A stretch of 64,000 nt of DNA from Ahaetulla prasina (GCF_028640845.1 NC_080542.1:18317783-18381782); one strand, 5' to 3'; counted from the stretch's first letter, positions 1 through 10,244 are shown. Notes: generated by a model not told the origin, from the letters alone. Numbers and translations: made by a program.

Positions 1-620
1 TGAGCCAGCAGTGTGCAGCAGCTGCGAAAAAAGCCAATACAGTTCTGGGCTGCATAAACAGAGGGATAGAATCAAGATCACGTGAAGTGTTAGTACCACT
101 TTATAATGCCTTGGTAAGGCCACACTTGGAATATTGCATCCAGTTTTGGTCGCCACAATGTAAAAAAGATGTTGAGACTCTAGAAAAAGTGCAGAGAAGA
201 GCAACAAAGATGATTAGGGGACTGGAGACTAAAATGTATGAAGAACGGTTGCAGGAACTGGGTATGTCTAGTTTAATAAAAAGAAGGACTAGGGGAGACA
301 TGATACTGTATTCCAATATCTCAGGGGTTGCCACAAAGAAGAGGGAGTCGGGCTGTTCTCCAAAGCACCTGAGGGTAGAACAAGAAGCAATGGGTGGAAA
401 CTGATCAAAGAAAGAAGCAACTTAGAACTAAGGAAATTTCCTGACAGTTAGAACAATTAATAAGTGGAACGACTTGCCTCCAGAAGTTGTGAATGCTCCA
501 ACACTGGAAATTTTTAAGAAAATGTTGGATAACCATCTGACTGAGATGGTGTAGGGTTTCCTGCCTGGGCAGGGGGTTGGACTAGATGGCCTCCAAGGTC
601 CCTTCCAACTCTGTTGTTAT
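1..620 (+). mobile_element. CR1-type LINE, 3' end of ORF2 and 3' tail
   Basis: The frame at 87-404 reads as the last part of a CR1 reverse transcriptase ORF, with the segments [29 protein letters not shown] and [13 protein letters not shown]. It continues, with frame breaks, into the conserved CR1 3' end, where two-column text such as 'ggcctccaaggtcccttccaactctg' precedes a short TTATG-type tail near 605-625. The same 3' end recurs at 18060-18625. The element is 5'-truncated by the window edge. It is a dead copy, not a host gene. Confidence 0.85.
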
Positions 621-1050
621 GTTAAACCCATCAGGAGTAGATTCAGCAGTCCATCTCCATTTAAAAGATGAAGGCCACTCTTTTGAAGACAGCAAAGTCC
701 ACATTTTGGACAGAGAGGATGGGGAGGGATATGACATCATCTATCTTCAGTCTACAATAGAGTCCTTTCAACAGTTCCAAAAAGGCTCCACATCCATTTG
801 CACCACTCATCACCCTGAAGACACAGATAAACATCCAAGCGGCCTTAAGAATTATCTAAAGGAATGCAAATGACTATCTGTCTGTAAGGAATAAATCCTT
901 CTATTCCCCAGCCTCCAGCCAGAGCTGAAGAATTTTCTTGGTTGACAGGTGAAACACTTTCAAAGAAAAACCAGAAAGTCTATTTGCCTGGGACAGTCAT
1001 GACCTGGATGACCGAGAATCTCCATTTGACACTTTGAGGGAGAACACTGA
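621..1050 (+). mobile_element. Degraded retroelement fragment, probably a Penelope-like GIY-YIG tail
   Basis: A frame from about 640 reads SAVHLHLKDEGHSFED followed by VHILDRED. This resembles the segment downstream of the GIY-YIG nuclease motif in a second kind of Penelope-like element, but the tryptophan and ERGVKEA segment normally following is destroyed. The rest (880-1050) is non-coding sequence that I associate with the same common squamate repeat. The assignment rests on remembered motif similarity only. Confidence 0.4.
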
Positions 1051-1093
1051 ACAATAATTACAAGCCAATATGTTGGACACCCATGCTGTAGAG

Positions 1094-1492
1094 CCATGAT
1101 GGGGAACCTAGGGCAGCGCCCTCTCTGTAGGCATGAGAGCCATCACCCCAGCTCACCTCTTGCTGGTATGCATGCATGGGGAGTGGGGTACATGCAGGAT
1201 GGCTGCATGCATGTGGGGGTCGGGGTTCACATGGGGGTACACATGTGTACATGGGGGCAGGGGGAATGTGGGGGCATATCCACATGCATGAGAGTGGGGC
1301 ACATGCAAGGGGCATGTGCGCATGTGGGGTGCATGTGGGGGGCCACACAGGCATGCAGGGGGGCATATGCAGGAGGGCATGCATGTAGGGGTATGTAGGC
1401 ATGAACAGGAGGTGGGGTTGTACATGCATTGCATTTGGGTGGTTCAGGGGCGTGCTTTGGGCACTCAGTCTGGAAAAGGTTAGTCATCACTG
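1094..1492. mobile_element. hAT MITE with GCATG-rich core
   Basis: The ends are CCATGATGGGGAACC and, reverse-complemented at the right, CAGTGATGACTAACC, so they form imperfect terminal inverted repeats. The element is flanked by the 8-bp direct repeat CTGTAGAG at 1086-1093 and 1493-1500, the target duplication size of hAT transposons. The interior (about 1160-1440) is a degenerate minisatellite of GCATG/GTGGGG units on this strand. It carries no transposase. It lies in or beyond intron 3 of V2R-A. Confidence 0.75.
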
Positions 1493-1588
1493 CTGTAGAG
1501 GAACAAATCCAGACCCTTTATAAGGCTGATTACCTTCCAATCCCCTTCAAGACTTACACATGTGTATCTGAAAACAGCACTCATATAC

Positions 1589-2443
1589 CTGCCATGGTTG
1601 AAAATGACAAAGATCTGCTCCATCCTGATTCCTCAGAGAAACTGGCTTTGCTCTTCTTGAACACATCGTTTGCAGAGCATGTGCTGCAGAATAAACTGCG
1701 TTGTAGATATTGTAGCTCTCTCCAGACATGGACGTTTCAAACACAGAACTAGGGACTTTCGCTAGTTCTTCCTTCCCTGTGCAGCGTTTTGCTGCTTGGT
1801 GAAATGGAGGGAGTGAGCAGTGAAATACAGAGTACCAGAACCATTTCATGTAAGGAAAGGTACTTGAAAAAGGGTTTAAGGTCTTAAGAAACTCCTGAAA
1901 TCCTGGCACCTTGTTTGTGTGAAGTGAGAAGTGCAAGGAACCATTGAAAGTTTGGGCTGGGAAACTCCCAGATGGGAATGTCTTGAAAGTGAAATCCCAC
2001 TGAGAGGTCCCGATCCACACTCTGTGGTCTATTGGCTTCATAAAAGTGATTTCAGAGGAATATAAAGCTCTTTGTAAAGCCTCCATAGATTGGACAGTCC
2101 CAGAAGCAAGGAACACGCTGATTTTCATCCCTAAGATAGTGTCTCTTATGTCTGCTATATATGCAGAAAGGGCGCCCATGCTTAACAATCGATTTCTCAA
2201 AAGTGGGATCAACCGCATCCAAACAATGCAAATATCATTCTGGAAGAGTTTTGGTTGGAGGTTTTGAAGAAAGGCTTCTCCACCTTCATTCTCTGATATT
2301 AAGAGGCCAATCCAGTTCCATCCAAAATGTTTCAATAGATGAATAATGCCCTCATATTGTTCATTTTCATTGGGAACCATGCTGAAAAAGGAAGGGAACT
2401 GTCTTTTGTCACTCAGGGCTGGATCAAAGGAGCCATAACTGAG
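1589..2443 (-). CDS. V2R-A exon 3 (Venus-flytrap body)
   Basis: An 855-bp exon, phase 0 at both ends, open throughout. The acceptor is ...CAAAAG before CTCAGTTATGG at 2443. The donor is TGGCAG|GTATATG with the exon ending at 1589. Length equals exon 3 of V2R-C and V2R-E, which supports both boundaries. Confidence 0.88.
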
Positions 2444-5400
2444 CTTTTGGGAAGAAATACGCATAGAAAATTTTATTGAGAATCCTGTTGTGGTGCTGAA
2501 GAACCTAGAGCCATGATGGCGAGTGTATGGCACGCGTGCCCAAAGTGGCACACGAAGCCATCTCGCCTGGCACATGCGGTCTTGCTTTGTTTATCTTCTG
2601 GATTTCTGGTGTGCATGTGCGTGCAATGATCAGCTGTCCTTCACACGCGCAGCAGTGCTGAAAACCGGCCTGCACATACTAATCCAACTTTATAATTAAG
2701 TTACAAAAACCAAACACTTGTCATCAAGGTTTACATTGAAGAAGGAGATCATAAACTTCACAACAGAAGACTTAGAGAAGTAGAGAACGTTTATTTAGAA
2801 AATGCTGCCGATTTCATTATCCACTTTTTTCTCATTAATGGATGGGCTGGCTAAAACTGAAGGAAATTAAGGTTTACCAAAAATAGAATTCAAATAATAT
2901 AGTATACGAAGACAATGTAATTAGAAAAATCATGAAATGTGCGGAAATGGATAAGCTTACGAAGGAGATGCAAGAAAAAGAGGAAACTGAATATTACCTA
3001 GTCTGGGAGAAATGGTATAGCTAGTTGAAGGAAAAGGGGAGGGGGAAGAGAAGGAAAGATTAAATAACGGTTAAATTAGGAGTAGAAATATAAGAACAAA
3101 TAGGAAGAAACAAAAATTGTGGAAAGGAAATTGGGTACACATTTATGACTATATATATAGGTAAATAAAATAATCAGAATAATATAATATATTATATTTG
3201 TTTTCTGAGGTTTTTGCGGGTGTTTGTATGTAGATCTTTGGTTATTCGGGTTTTCTCCCGCGTAAAATTGGAAGTATCTTGGCAACGTTTCGACGAAGTC
3301 TCATTCGTCGTCTTCAGGCTTCAGCTTCGTGCTTCTGGAAGCAATATATATATGTCTTTGGTTGTTCGGGTTTTCTCCCGTGTAAAATTGGAAGTGTCTT
3401 GGCGACGTTTCGACGAAGTCTCATTCGTCATCTTCAGGCTTCAGCTTCGTGCTTCTGGGAGCAATGTGTGATCGCAGCTGTTTCTTCCTTTTAACTGCTA
3501 GTGGGGGTTTGAACTGATTGGGTGGGAGCTTGGCTGTGCTCTGATTGGATGGGGGTTTTTCTGTGCTCTGATTGGCTGGGGGTGTGTCCTGTGTTGGTGG
3601 GGGGGTGGTTGTGCTCAGTCTAGTCTGTGCTGCAGGGGGATTTGAGCTGGTGAGCTGCATAGCTGTTGTTTGGCTTTGTGGTCGTGCTACATCTTCATAG
3701 TGGGTGTCAGTCTGCTGCATGAATGGATTGGAGGGGTTTGAAATGGCTAATGTTGCAGCTGCGGTCTGGCTTCTGGTCCTTGGTCGTGCTTCATGATCAG
3801 TGTGGGTTTGGGTCTGCTTTCTGGGTGGATGTGCGGTGGTGACATCCTGTGTGGACCTTGTGAGTGTGGGTCTGGTGTCATTCCTTGTGTTAGGGACTCG
3901 TTTGTCAATAAGAGCGGGTTTCCAAATGGCTGGTAGGCGGGAGGTGTCATCTCGTTTGTTCATGCTGTGTGGGCGTTTTTCTATCTCAATGGCTTCTCTG
4001 ATTATTCTGTTGTTAAAGTGTTCAGTTTTGGCGATAGTTCTGGTCTTTTTAAAGTCAATATCATGTCCTGTGACTTTAAAGTGTTGGACCAGGGAAGAAG
4101 TTGGTTCCTCTTTTTTGAATGAGTTCTTGTGTTCTTCAATGCGTGCACTTATTCTTCTGTTGGTTTGTCCAATGTATGTGGTGGGGCAGGCGGTGCATGG
4201 GATTTCATATACTCCTTGATTTTCTAACTCAATTTTGTCTTTGGGGTTTCTTAGGATGGTGGATATTTTTCGGTTTGTGCAGAATGCTGTCTTGATGTTG
4301 TGTTTGTGCAGGATCTTGCTGATTCTGTCTGTGGTGCCTTTTATATATGGGAGGAGGGCTGTGCCGTTTTCTTGTTCTCTGTCTTGGATTTTAGTGGGGG
4401 GTACTTTTTGGATTAGCTTGGTAATCTTATTTCTTTGGAATCCATTGGATGTTAGTACATTAGTGAGAGTGTCTAGTTCGGTTTTTAGGTGTTGTTCATC
4501 AGCTAAGCATTTTGTTCTGGAGATGAGTGTCTTGGCTACGGAGTTGATCTGTGCTGGGTGGTGGTGTGAGAGTGCGTGCAGATAGCGGTTTGTGTGTGTT
4601 TTCTTCTGGTAGATGGTGTGTCCTAGGGAGCCATTGGGTTTTCTGTAGACTAAGACATCCATAAGAACTCAGTCAAAAAAGAGGAACCAACTTCTTCCCT
4701 GGTCCAACACTTTAAAGTCACAGGACATGATATTGACTTTAAAAAGACCAGAACTATCGCCAAAACTGAACACTCTAACAACAGAATAATCAGAGAAGCC
4801 ATTGAGATAGAAAAACGCCCACACAGCATGAACAAACGAGATGATACCTCCCGCCTACCAGCCATTTGGAAACCTGCCCTTATTGACAAACGAGTCCCTA
4901 ACATGAGGAATGACACCAGACCCACACTCATGAGGTCCACACAGGATGTCACCACCGCACATCCACCCAGAAAGCAGACCCAAACCCACACTGATTATGA
5001 AGCACGACCAAGGACCAGAAGCCAGACCGCAGCTGCAACATTAGCCATTTCAAACCCCTCCAATCCATACATGCAGCAGACTGACACCCACTATGAAGAT
5101 GTAGCACGACCACAAAGCCAAATAACAGCTATGCAGCTCACCAGCTCAAATCCCTCTGCAACACAGACTAAACTGAGCACAACCAAGCCCCCACCCAAAC
5201 AGGACACACCCCCAGCCAATCAGAGCACAAAAAAACCCCCATCCAATCAGAGCACAGCCAAACTCCCACCCAATCAGTTCAAACCCCCACTAGCAGTTAA
5301 AAGGAAGAAACAGCTGCGATCACACACTGCTCCCAGAAGCACGAAGCTGAAGCCTGAAGATGACGAATGAGACTTCATCGAAACGTCGCCAAGACACTTC

Positions 5401-7254
5401 CAATTTTACATGGGACAAAACCCGAACAACCAAAGACCTATATATATATATTTATATATATATAATATATTAGAAATATATGTATAAGAAATACACTAGG
5501 ATAAGAGAGAGAAAATGTACAAGTATTGATTAGAATAGAATAGAATAGAATTTTTATTGGCCAAGTGTGATTGGACACACAAGGAATTTGTCTTGCTGCA
5601 TACGCTCTCAGTGTACATAAAAGAAAAGATACCTTCATCAAGGTACAACATTTACAACACAATTGATGGTCAATATATCAATATAAATCATAAGGATTGC
5701 CAGCAACAAGTTATAGTCATACAGTCATAAATGGAAAGAGATTGGTGATGGGAACTATGAGAAGATTAATAGTAGTGCAGATTCAGTAAATATTTTGACA
5801 GTGTTGGAATTATTTGTTTAGCAGAGTGATGGCCTTCGGGAAAAAACTGTTCTTGTGTCTAGTTGTTCTGGTGTGCAGTGCTCTATAGCGTCGTTTTGAG
5901 GGTAGGAGTTGAAACAGAATTACCGACGCAAAACCGTTGAAAAGAAGAAAGTGTTAATATTTCTTTTTGTTTTTGAAAAAAAAACTGTTTAATAAAAATT
6001 ATTTTTTTTAAAAAAACGGAATTCTTCTTTGACCACTTTTGCAAAAGATTTCGATCTATGAAAAATGGTTGTTGTACCTGTGGAAACTTATATGTGTTCA
6101 AAATGTGGGCCATCTGGATGGAAGTGGCAGAAGGAAGGTCACCAATGACAGGCAAGATGTATGTCTTGTTCCTTCTGGCGCAATTGAAGTTGACAGGACT
6201 CCCTCGGTTCAGAAAAATAAGATCGAAAACATGCTTACTGGCCTCCCTGGCAATAAAAGGGGTTTCATGAATTTCCAGTTTTATTGTGATGCTGGGGAAC
6301 TGCTTGCTGTTGTTGTTGATCTCACGAATGGCAAAATACATAGAAAGTACATGCTGGAAGTTTTTGGGAATCAGTCTGAAATAAAAATGCACATAATTAT
6401 ATGATAAAAAAATTAAACCTGAGTGACACCAGCAATCTTTCAAATCTGTTCATCATTTTCTTCACCCACCAGTGTCAGCTAATAAAAAATTTGGTGAGGA
6501 TGATATGAATGGGAATCTCATGTAATTATAATCTCTTTTTTTAAAAAAAAAACTCTGTTAATGGGTTAGTAGAAATAATTGTAGTTAACGCAATAAGTTT
6601 TTAGATTCTGATACTAATCAAGTAAAGATTATAAAAGCCCCCTGTATTTGCTATATTGAAAAAGTGTTAAATGACATTGTCTCACGTGAAATCTTGGTGC
6701 TCTCATTGTTGAGACATGGGAGGAACAATCTCAGAATGCATTTTCAAAATTAAATTTTCTGAGAGTTTCTGTTAAAACACTCCTTCAGATTTCTAGATTT
6801 CTTAAGATGATCCGTTATAATATGAGCAGATTCCATTTCAATGTTGTTTTAAGATGCTGCTTCTCAGTTGTTACCATGGTCAAAATGCCTAACGTCATTA
6901 AAATGACAGCCAAGAGATCTATGCCACATTTGAACCAGGATAATCTACCTCTTCCTTATATTCTATGAAGTTTTATTTCATGATATTCAAAGACGAAAGA
7001 GATACTTACTTTCCATATTTAGCAACATCTGGCTCGTTTTTGAAATTCTGTATTTTTTCATCACTATAGAAAAGAGAAATAAATCCCCCAAGTATCATTT
7101 GAGATCTGGAGGTGCTAATCTTCCCCAGAGCATTGGAAGGCTGGATGCAGATGAATTTCAAATGCTCATTGACACTGTCAGGAAGGAAGGAGAACAGCAG
7201 GATAACTTTAAACAGCAGCAGTCTTGAGCCACCATCCCATATCTTCAAGTACAT
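1589..7254 (-). CDS. V2R-A: vomeronasal type-2 receptor, 5' half (exons 1-3), runs off the left edge
   Basis: This is a class C GPCR of the vomeronasal V2R family, expected at the surface of sensory neurons. Three exons are seen: exon 1 7254-7010, exon 2 6375-6078 and exon 3 2443-1589. They join in frame to 466 codons: a hydrophobic leader (VILLFSFLPDSV), the start of the Venus-flytrap domain ([19 protein letters not shown], then VIGDLPSATSIQMAHILNTY) and its main body (SYGSFDPALSDKRQFPSFF, HFGWNWIGLL, SGESYNIYNAVYSAAHALQ). Splice sites are canonical GT-AG. Exons 4-6 (rest of the ligand domain, Cys-rich linker, 7TM) are not in the window; intron 3 already exceeds 1.58 kb and continues leftwards. 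The protein is clearly more diverged than copies B-E and lies on the opposite strand, so it is a different subfamily member. No stop or frameshift is seen, so it may be functional. Confidence 0.85.
2512..2690. mobile_element. hAT-like repeat fragment
   Basis: The sequence begins CCATGATGGCGAG and continues as GC-rich 'tggcacgcgtgcc'-type text, the same end as the MITE at 1094-1492. No right end or target duplication is visible, so it is truncated. It sits about 70 bp upstream of exon 3 in intron 2 of V2R-A. Confidence 0.45.
2700..3210 (+). mobile_element. L1-type LINE 3' end (degraded)
   Basis: A short plus-strand frame near 2925-3030 reads like the C-terminal tail of an L1 ORF2 (KCAEMDKLTKEMQEKEE, then YLVWEKWY) and is followed by A-rich sequence. 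Frame breaks are frequent. The call is from remembered pattern and is tentative. Confidence 0.45.
3284..3317 (-). ncRNA. Hammerhead-ribozyme-like core, tandem tail copy 1
   Basis: Minus strand reads CTGAAGA, one spacer base, stem II GACGAA/TTCGTC with a 6-nt loop, then GAAAC and the possible cleavage triplet GTT. This fits the CUGANGA...GAAA...NUH pattern, except for the unpaired base before stem II. Stem I is weak and stem III is minimal. Confidence 0.4.
3404..3437 (-). ncRNA. Hammerhead-ribozyme-like core, tandem tail copy 2
   Basis: Same core 120 bp from copy 1: CTGAAGA, stem II GACGAA/TTCGTC, GAAAC and triplet GTC. The stop codon of the Penelope-like ORF (3423-3421) lies in the loop of stem II, so the coding region overlaps the motif. 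Confidence 0.45.
4669..5445 (+). mobile_element. Penelope-like element, plus-strand arm (inverted partner)
   Basis: Sequence homologous to 4137-3361 on the other strand: EEPTSSLVQHFKVTGHDI, RPHSMNKRDDTSRLPAIW, the Pro/Thr-rich extension (open to 5370) and the tail. It lacks the RT and the GIY-YIG core. The 3' end runs into TA-rich sequence at 5444-5472. Together with 3235-4665 it makes a head-to-head inverted pair. Confidence 0.85.
5354..5387 (+). ncRNA. Hammerhead-ribozyme-like core with one stem mismatch
   Basis: CTGAAGA, GACGAA, loop, TTCATC, GAAAC, GTC. One pair of stem II is lost (TTCATC instead of TTCGTC). This is probably a decayed copy. Confidence 0.35.
5525..5918 (-). mobile_element. 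ATAGA-tailed (Snake1-type) LINE, 3' end
   Basis: Read on the minus strand, this is the last coding bases and 3' UTR of the LINE seen more fully at 26969-28343. It includes the text for ACACTGAGAGCATATG and CCAATCACACTTGGCC, and ends in (ATTCT)n. It is 5'-truncated within the RT C-terminus and lies in intron 2 of V2R-A. Confidence 0.8.
6078..6375 (-). CDS. V2R-A exon 2
   Basis: A 298-bp exon beginning with one base that completes the codon split with exon 1 and ending in phase 0 at CCACAG|GTACAAC. The acceptor is TTTATTTCAG. It encodes [20 protein letters not shown] through NTYKFPQ. It is two codons longer than exon 2 of C, D and E. Confidence 0.88.
6376..7009 (-). other. V2R-A intron 1
   Basis: 634 bp between donor GTAAGT (7009-7004) and the exon 2 acceptor. 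AT-rich. I see no coding frame or recognisable repeat. Confidence 0.7.
7010..7254 (-). CDS. V2R-A exon 1 with start codon and signal peptide
   Basis: A 245-bp exon. The ATG at 7254-7252 is placed just before MYLKIWDGGSRLLLFKVILL, whose hydrophobic stretch fits a signal peptide; the frame is open further upstream to 7350, but that extension adds no leader-like feature. The V2R exon-1 signature follows (MILGGFISLFYSDEKI). The donor is GGAAA|GTAAGT, phase 2. This site aligns with the GC donors of V2R-C, -D and -E. Confidence 0.78.
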
Positions 7255-7645
7255 GGTCAACAAAATATAATGTCTTCTCTGCAAGGAACTTTTCTTTTGA
7301 CTAACCAAATGGGAAATGCCACTGAAAAGAAGGAAGTTTTTTATAAGCAAATTTTTAAAAAAAAAGTATTTGGGAGAACAGCTTCCCTGATTTAGCTAAC
7401 GTCTAAATTTTCAGTGGCATAATACAAATTACAAGAGCTCATTTAAAAGTGTAATAATTCTGAAGATTTTTTTTCTTCCTTTCCTTGTGCAGCTGTGATA
7501 CTGCCAAAGAAGTAGAATGTTCAATTTGCTAATTAGAGGACAAATAATACCTTTCTTCCAAGTCATCTTGTCCCTGGTGATTTAGAGAACTTTGTGTGTG
7601 TGAGAGAGAAAACTCTCTACATAGTTAATGTAAGTTATTAGTTAG

Positions 7646-7847
7646 TGTCAAAATCAGAAGGATTTCCAAGCATTAACTGAAGGACAATAAACAACTGAAA
7701 CTGTTATAAAGACACTGGTCTTTTTATGCATATGAATAGTGCAAGATCACTATGCTTTCATAAAAATTCATAAAGACCAATGCTTTCATAAAAATTTCAG
7801 CTGTTTATGGTCCTTCAGTTAACACATGGAAACCATTCTGATTCTGG
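7646..7847. repeat. Imperfect inverted repeat (hairpin) between V2R-A and V2R-B
   Basis: The left arm (about 7646-7728) matches the reverse complement of the right arm (about 7769-7847) over some 80 bp with scattered mismatches. Shared cores are TTAACTGAAGGAC, ATAAACA and TGGTCTTT. The spacer is about 40 bp. It lies between the start of V2R-A and the truncated start of V2R-B. Confidence 0.75.
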
Positions 7848-8148
7848 TCTTCATGAATCACTGGCTCATCATGGTACAGGGTCTTGTGCAGCTCAGTGAA
7901 GCTATGAGATACATAGGGTACAGGGCCACCCAAGATGAAGAGGTCATAGTGGAGAATTTATGACAAAATGTGGTCCATTGGAGAAGAAAATCAGTTGTTA
8001 AGTGAATCACTACAGTTGTTAAGTTAGTGACCTGATTGTTAAGGGATTCTGGCTTCCCCATTGACTTTACTTGTCAGAAGTTTGCAAAAGGGATCCCATG
8101 ACCCCAGACTCTGCAACCATCATAAATATGAGTCACTTTCCATATCCA
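7848..8148. other. Repeat-like sequence upstream of V2R-B
   Basis: About 300 bp without a gene. The part at 7855-7975 recalls the 3' region of BovB/RTE LINEs (text like 'ggtcatagtggagaattt', 'aaaatgtggtccattggagaag'), but I cannot confirm it. It replaces the exons 1-2 and the start of exon 3 expected for V2R-B. Confidence 0.3.
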
Positions 8149-8447
8149 TAAATCCATATCACTCTAAAGTGAATTTCCTACCTGGATTCTGGAGTGCCAC
8201 ATTTATCTATTCATTTCCAATACATTATATCTATGCACCAGGCAAAGAAAGCTGCACTGGGAGAGAGGATCTAAGGAGTCTTCCTGGAACTGTCTTTGAA
8301 ATGGAGATGTCTGGCCAGAGCTACAGTATTTACAATGCTGTCTATGCTGTAGCACATGGTCTCCATGCTATGTATTCATCCAGAGCCAGGCGGAAGACGA
8401 GAGGCAACGGAGAGAAGTGGAATTTGCTGAAAGTCCAACCTTGGCAG
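8149..8447 (+). pseudogene. V2R-B exon 3, 3' part only
   Basis: About 299 bp of the 855-bp exon, in frame from NPYHSKV to KVQPWQ, with donor CAG|GTGAGT. Upstream of 8149 the sequence no longer matches V2R-C. Confidence 0.85.
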
Positions 8448-8544
8448 GTGAGTTACGTTGCCTTTCAATGGGAACATAGCCATAATAATATAGTTATTTC
8501 AGTTTTTACAAAATTCACTAAGTATAGCAATAACACTTAGACCT

Positions 8545-8770
8545 ATATACCGCTTCACAGTGCTTTACAGCCCTCTCTAAGAGGTTTACAGAGTCAGCAC
8601 ATTGTCCCCAACAGTCTTGGTCCTCATTTTACCAACCTCAGAAGGATCAAAGGCTGAATCAATCTTGACCCAGGTGAGATTTGAACTGCCAAATTGCAGG
8701 CAGCCGGCAGGCAGCAGAAGTAGCCTGCAGTACTACATTCTAACCACTGTGCTACCATATTCTTTTTCGA
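8545..8770 (-). mobile_element. tRNA-derived SINE
   Basis: On the minus strand it starts TGGTAGCACAGTGGTTAG (A-box-like) and has CAGTTCAAATCTCACC (B-box-like) about 60 bp on, followed by a tail ending with 'agtgaagcggtatata'. The same insertion is present in intron 3 of V2R-C and V2R-D, so it predates the duplications. Confidence 0.75.
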
Positions 8771-8949
8771 ATGAAGGCAAAAATACATGTCCAAGGATAA
8801 TGATGGGAGATCAGATTTGGGTAAGTCAATGGGACCAGAGATTTACTCATCTGAGCTTTCAGATTCATGCTGGAGACCATCTTCAGGAAATTTCTCTCTA
8901 CTGAAATACAAACCTTGGGTTATTATGTGAGTCATGTTTATGAGGTGTC

Positions 8950-9540
8950 TTCCTGTTGCTGCAAAATTAAATGTGTGTCCTTCACTGCAATGTGAGGCTA
9001 CCAAAAAGTTCAGGTCTCCTCATCTAACTTGTAAGATGTGCCATATAGTTGGTGTTTTACCTTCTTTTTTCTTTTTTCTCCTTTTTCTGGCCCACAATTT
9101 TGTCACTTTGTCAAAGATTGCAGTAAGGTTTCTCTGGCATGATTTTTTTTTTGACAAACCCATGTTGGCTTCTGGTTATGACTTTTTTGCCTCTGAGTGT
9201 TCACAGATTCATTCCAGAATCTTCCCAGGGGAAGGATGAGGTCAGGCTAAAAGGTTTGAAGTTTCCTAGATTTATGTTTTTCCCCTTTTTTGAAGATAGG
9301 AACTACATCAGCTGCTTTCCAGTCCTCTGGTAGTTCCTCGCTACTCCAGGATTTTTGAAAGATATAGTTCATTGGTCCCGAGATCATGTCTGCCAGTTCT
9401 TTCAGAACCTTTGGGTGTAACCCATCTGGTCCTGATGATTTGAACTCATCTAGGGTGGACTTACTATTTTCTTATCTATTTTAAGTTGTATTCCTGATTT
9501 GTTTCTCATGGTTCTGTTTTTGATAGGTTGGGCTGTTCGT
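8950..9540 (-). mobile_element. CR1-type LINE fragment (start of RT)
   Basis: The minus strand carries CR1 RT text: [21 protein letters not shown], then [19 protein letters not shown] (clearer in the V2R-C copy at 21138-20956). Multiple breaks. It is shared by introns 3 of B, C and D. Confidence 0.75.
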
Positions 9541-9634
9541 TTTAATTGAACACCATTTAGTAAATAAAAAAATGGATTGTATAATCTATTGCCTCCTATT
9601 GGCAGCAATTTCTCACTTCTCTGTTATCTTTTAG

Positions 9635-9862
9635 CTTCGTTTATTTCTGAAAAACCTCCATTTCAACAATAGTGCTGGGGAAGAAATAGTGTTCAATGAG
9701 AATGGAAACGTTGCAGCAGCATACGATATCATCAACTTGATTACTTTCCCCAATCGATCCTTTCAGAAGGTCCAAGTTGGAGGTATTGAACCTCAGCGTT
9801 CTCAAAAGGAAGATCTCACCATAAATATAACTCCCATTGTATGGAATCCCAAATTTAAGCAG
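9635..9862 (+). pseudogene. V2R-B exon 4
   Basis: A 228-bp exon, phase 0-0, [17 protein letters not shown] to WNPKFKQ. Acceptor TTTTAG. The donor is GC (CAG|GCGAGTGG, 9863-9864). A GT four bases downstream would break the frame with exon 5. Confidence 0.85.
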
Positions 9863-10244
9863 GCGAGTGGAACAAACCAACTAAAATTTGGGGATATTTT
9901 CTCAATTTTGGGGATTTTAAACCAGTTGTCTTAGAATGGTTCCGAGGTCGTTTGATAACTTCTTAATTGTTTATGATCCCCTTTAGAACATCTCAAGTTC
10001 CTCTACTCTGTAGAGATCATGAAGCGATTTATACTCAAATTCTCAATAATAGTTCAAAGATTTTTCAGATGTTAATTGCTCCTCTGACTGATTCTAGCAA
10101 TCAGTCCTAGGAATTCCAAATTTTCCATTATTAGAAATTACAAGAAGATGGGGGGGTTGGATTTATTTAAAGAGAATGACTGATGAATGATTGATTCAAA
10201 GATTATAATCCATTTTAATTTCTTATTCTGGCCATTCCCAATAG

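Larger units (their letters stand above)
3235..4665 (-). mobile_element. Penelope-like element (RT thumb + GIY-YIG endonuclease), minus-strand arm
   Basis: A 413-codon open frame (4662-3421) starts in the C-terminal part of a Penelope-type reverse transcriptase (DVLVYRKPNGSLGHTIY, then RYLHALSHHHPAQ). It continues through KTAFCTNRKI into a GIY-YIG nuclease (GVYEIPC, CPTTYIGQTNRRISARIEEH) and a roughly 175-residue Thr/Pro/Gln-rich extension ending KLKPEDDE. The RT catalytic part is missing. Beyond the stop the element has a 120-bp tail unit present twice in tandem (about 3235-3354 and 3355-3474), each with a hammerhead-like core. At 4665-4669 it abuts an inverted copy of itself. Confidence 0.85.

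Noticed and set aside
1058..1490. Several overlapping His/Met/Cys-rich open frames on both strands
   Set aside because: They are translations of the GCATG/GTGGGG minisatellite inside a hAT MITE; frames are open on both strands and have no gene signals.
8545..8770. A tRNA gene, given A-box and B-box matches
   Set aside because: There is no cloverleaf, and the boxes are degenerate; repeated copies with a common body identify a SINE.
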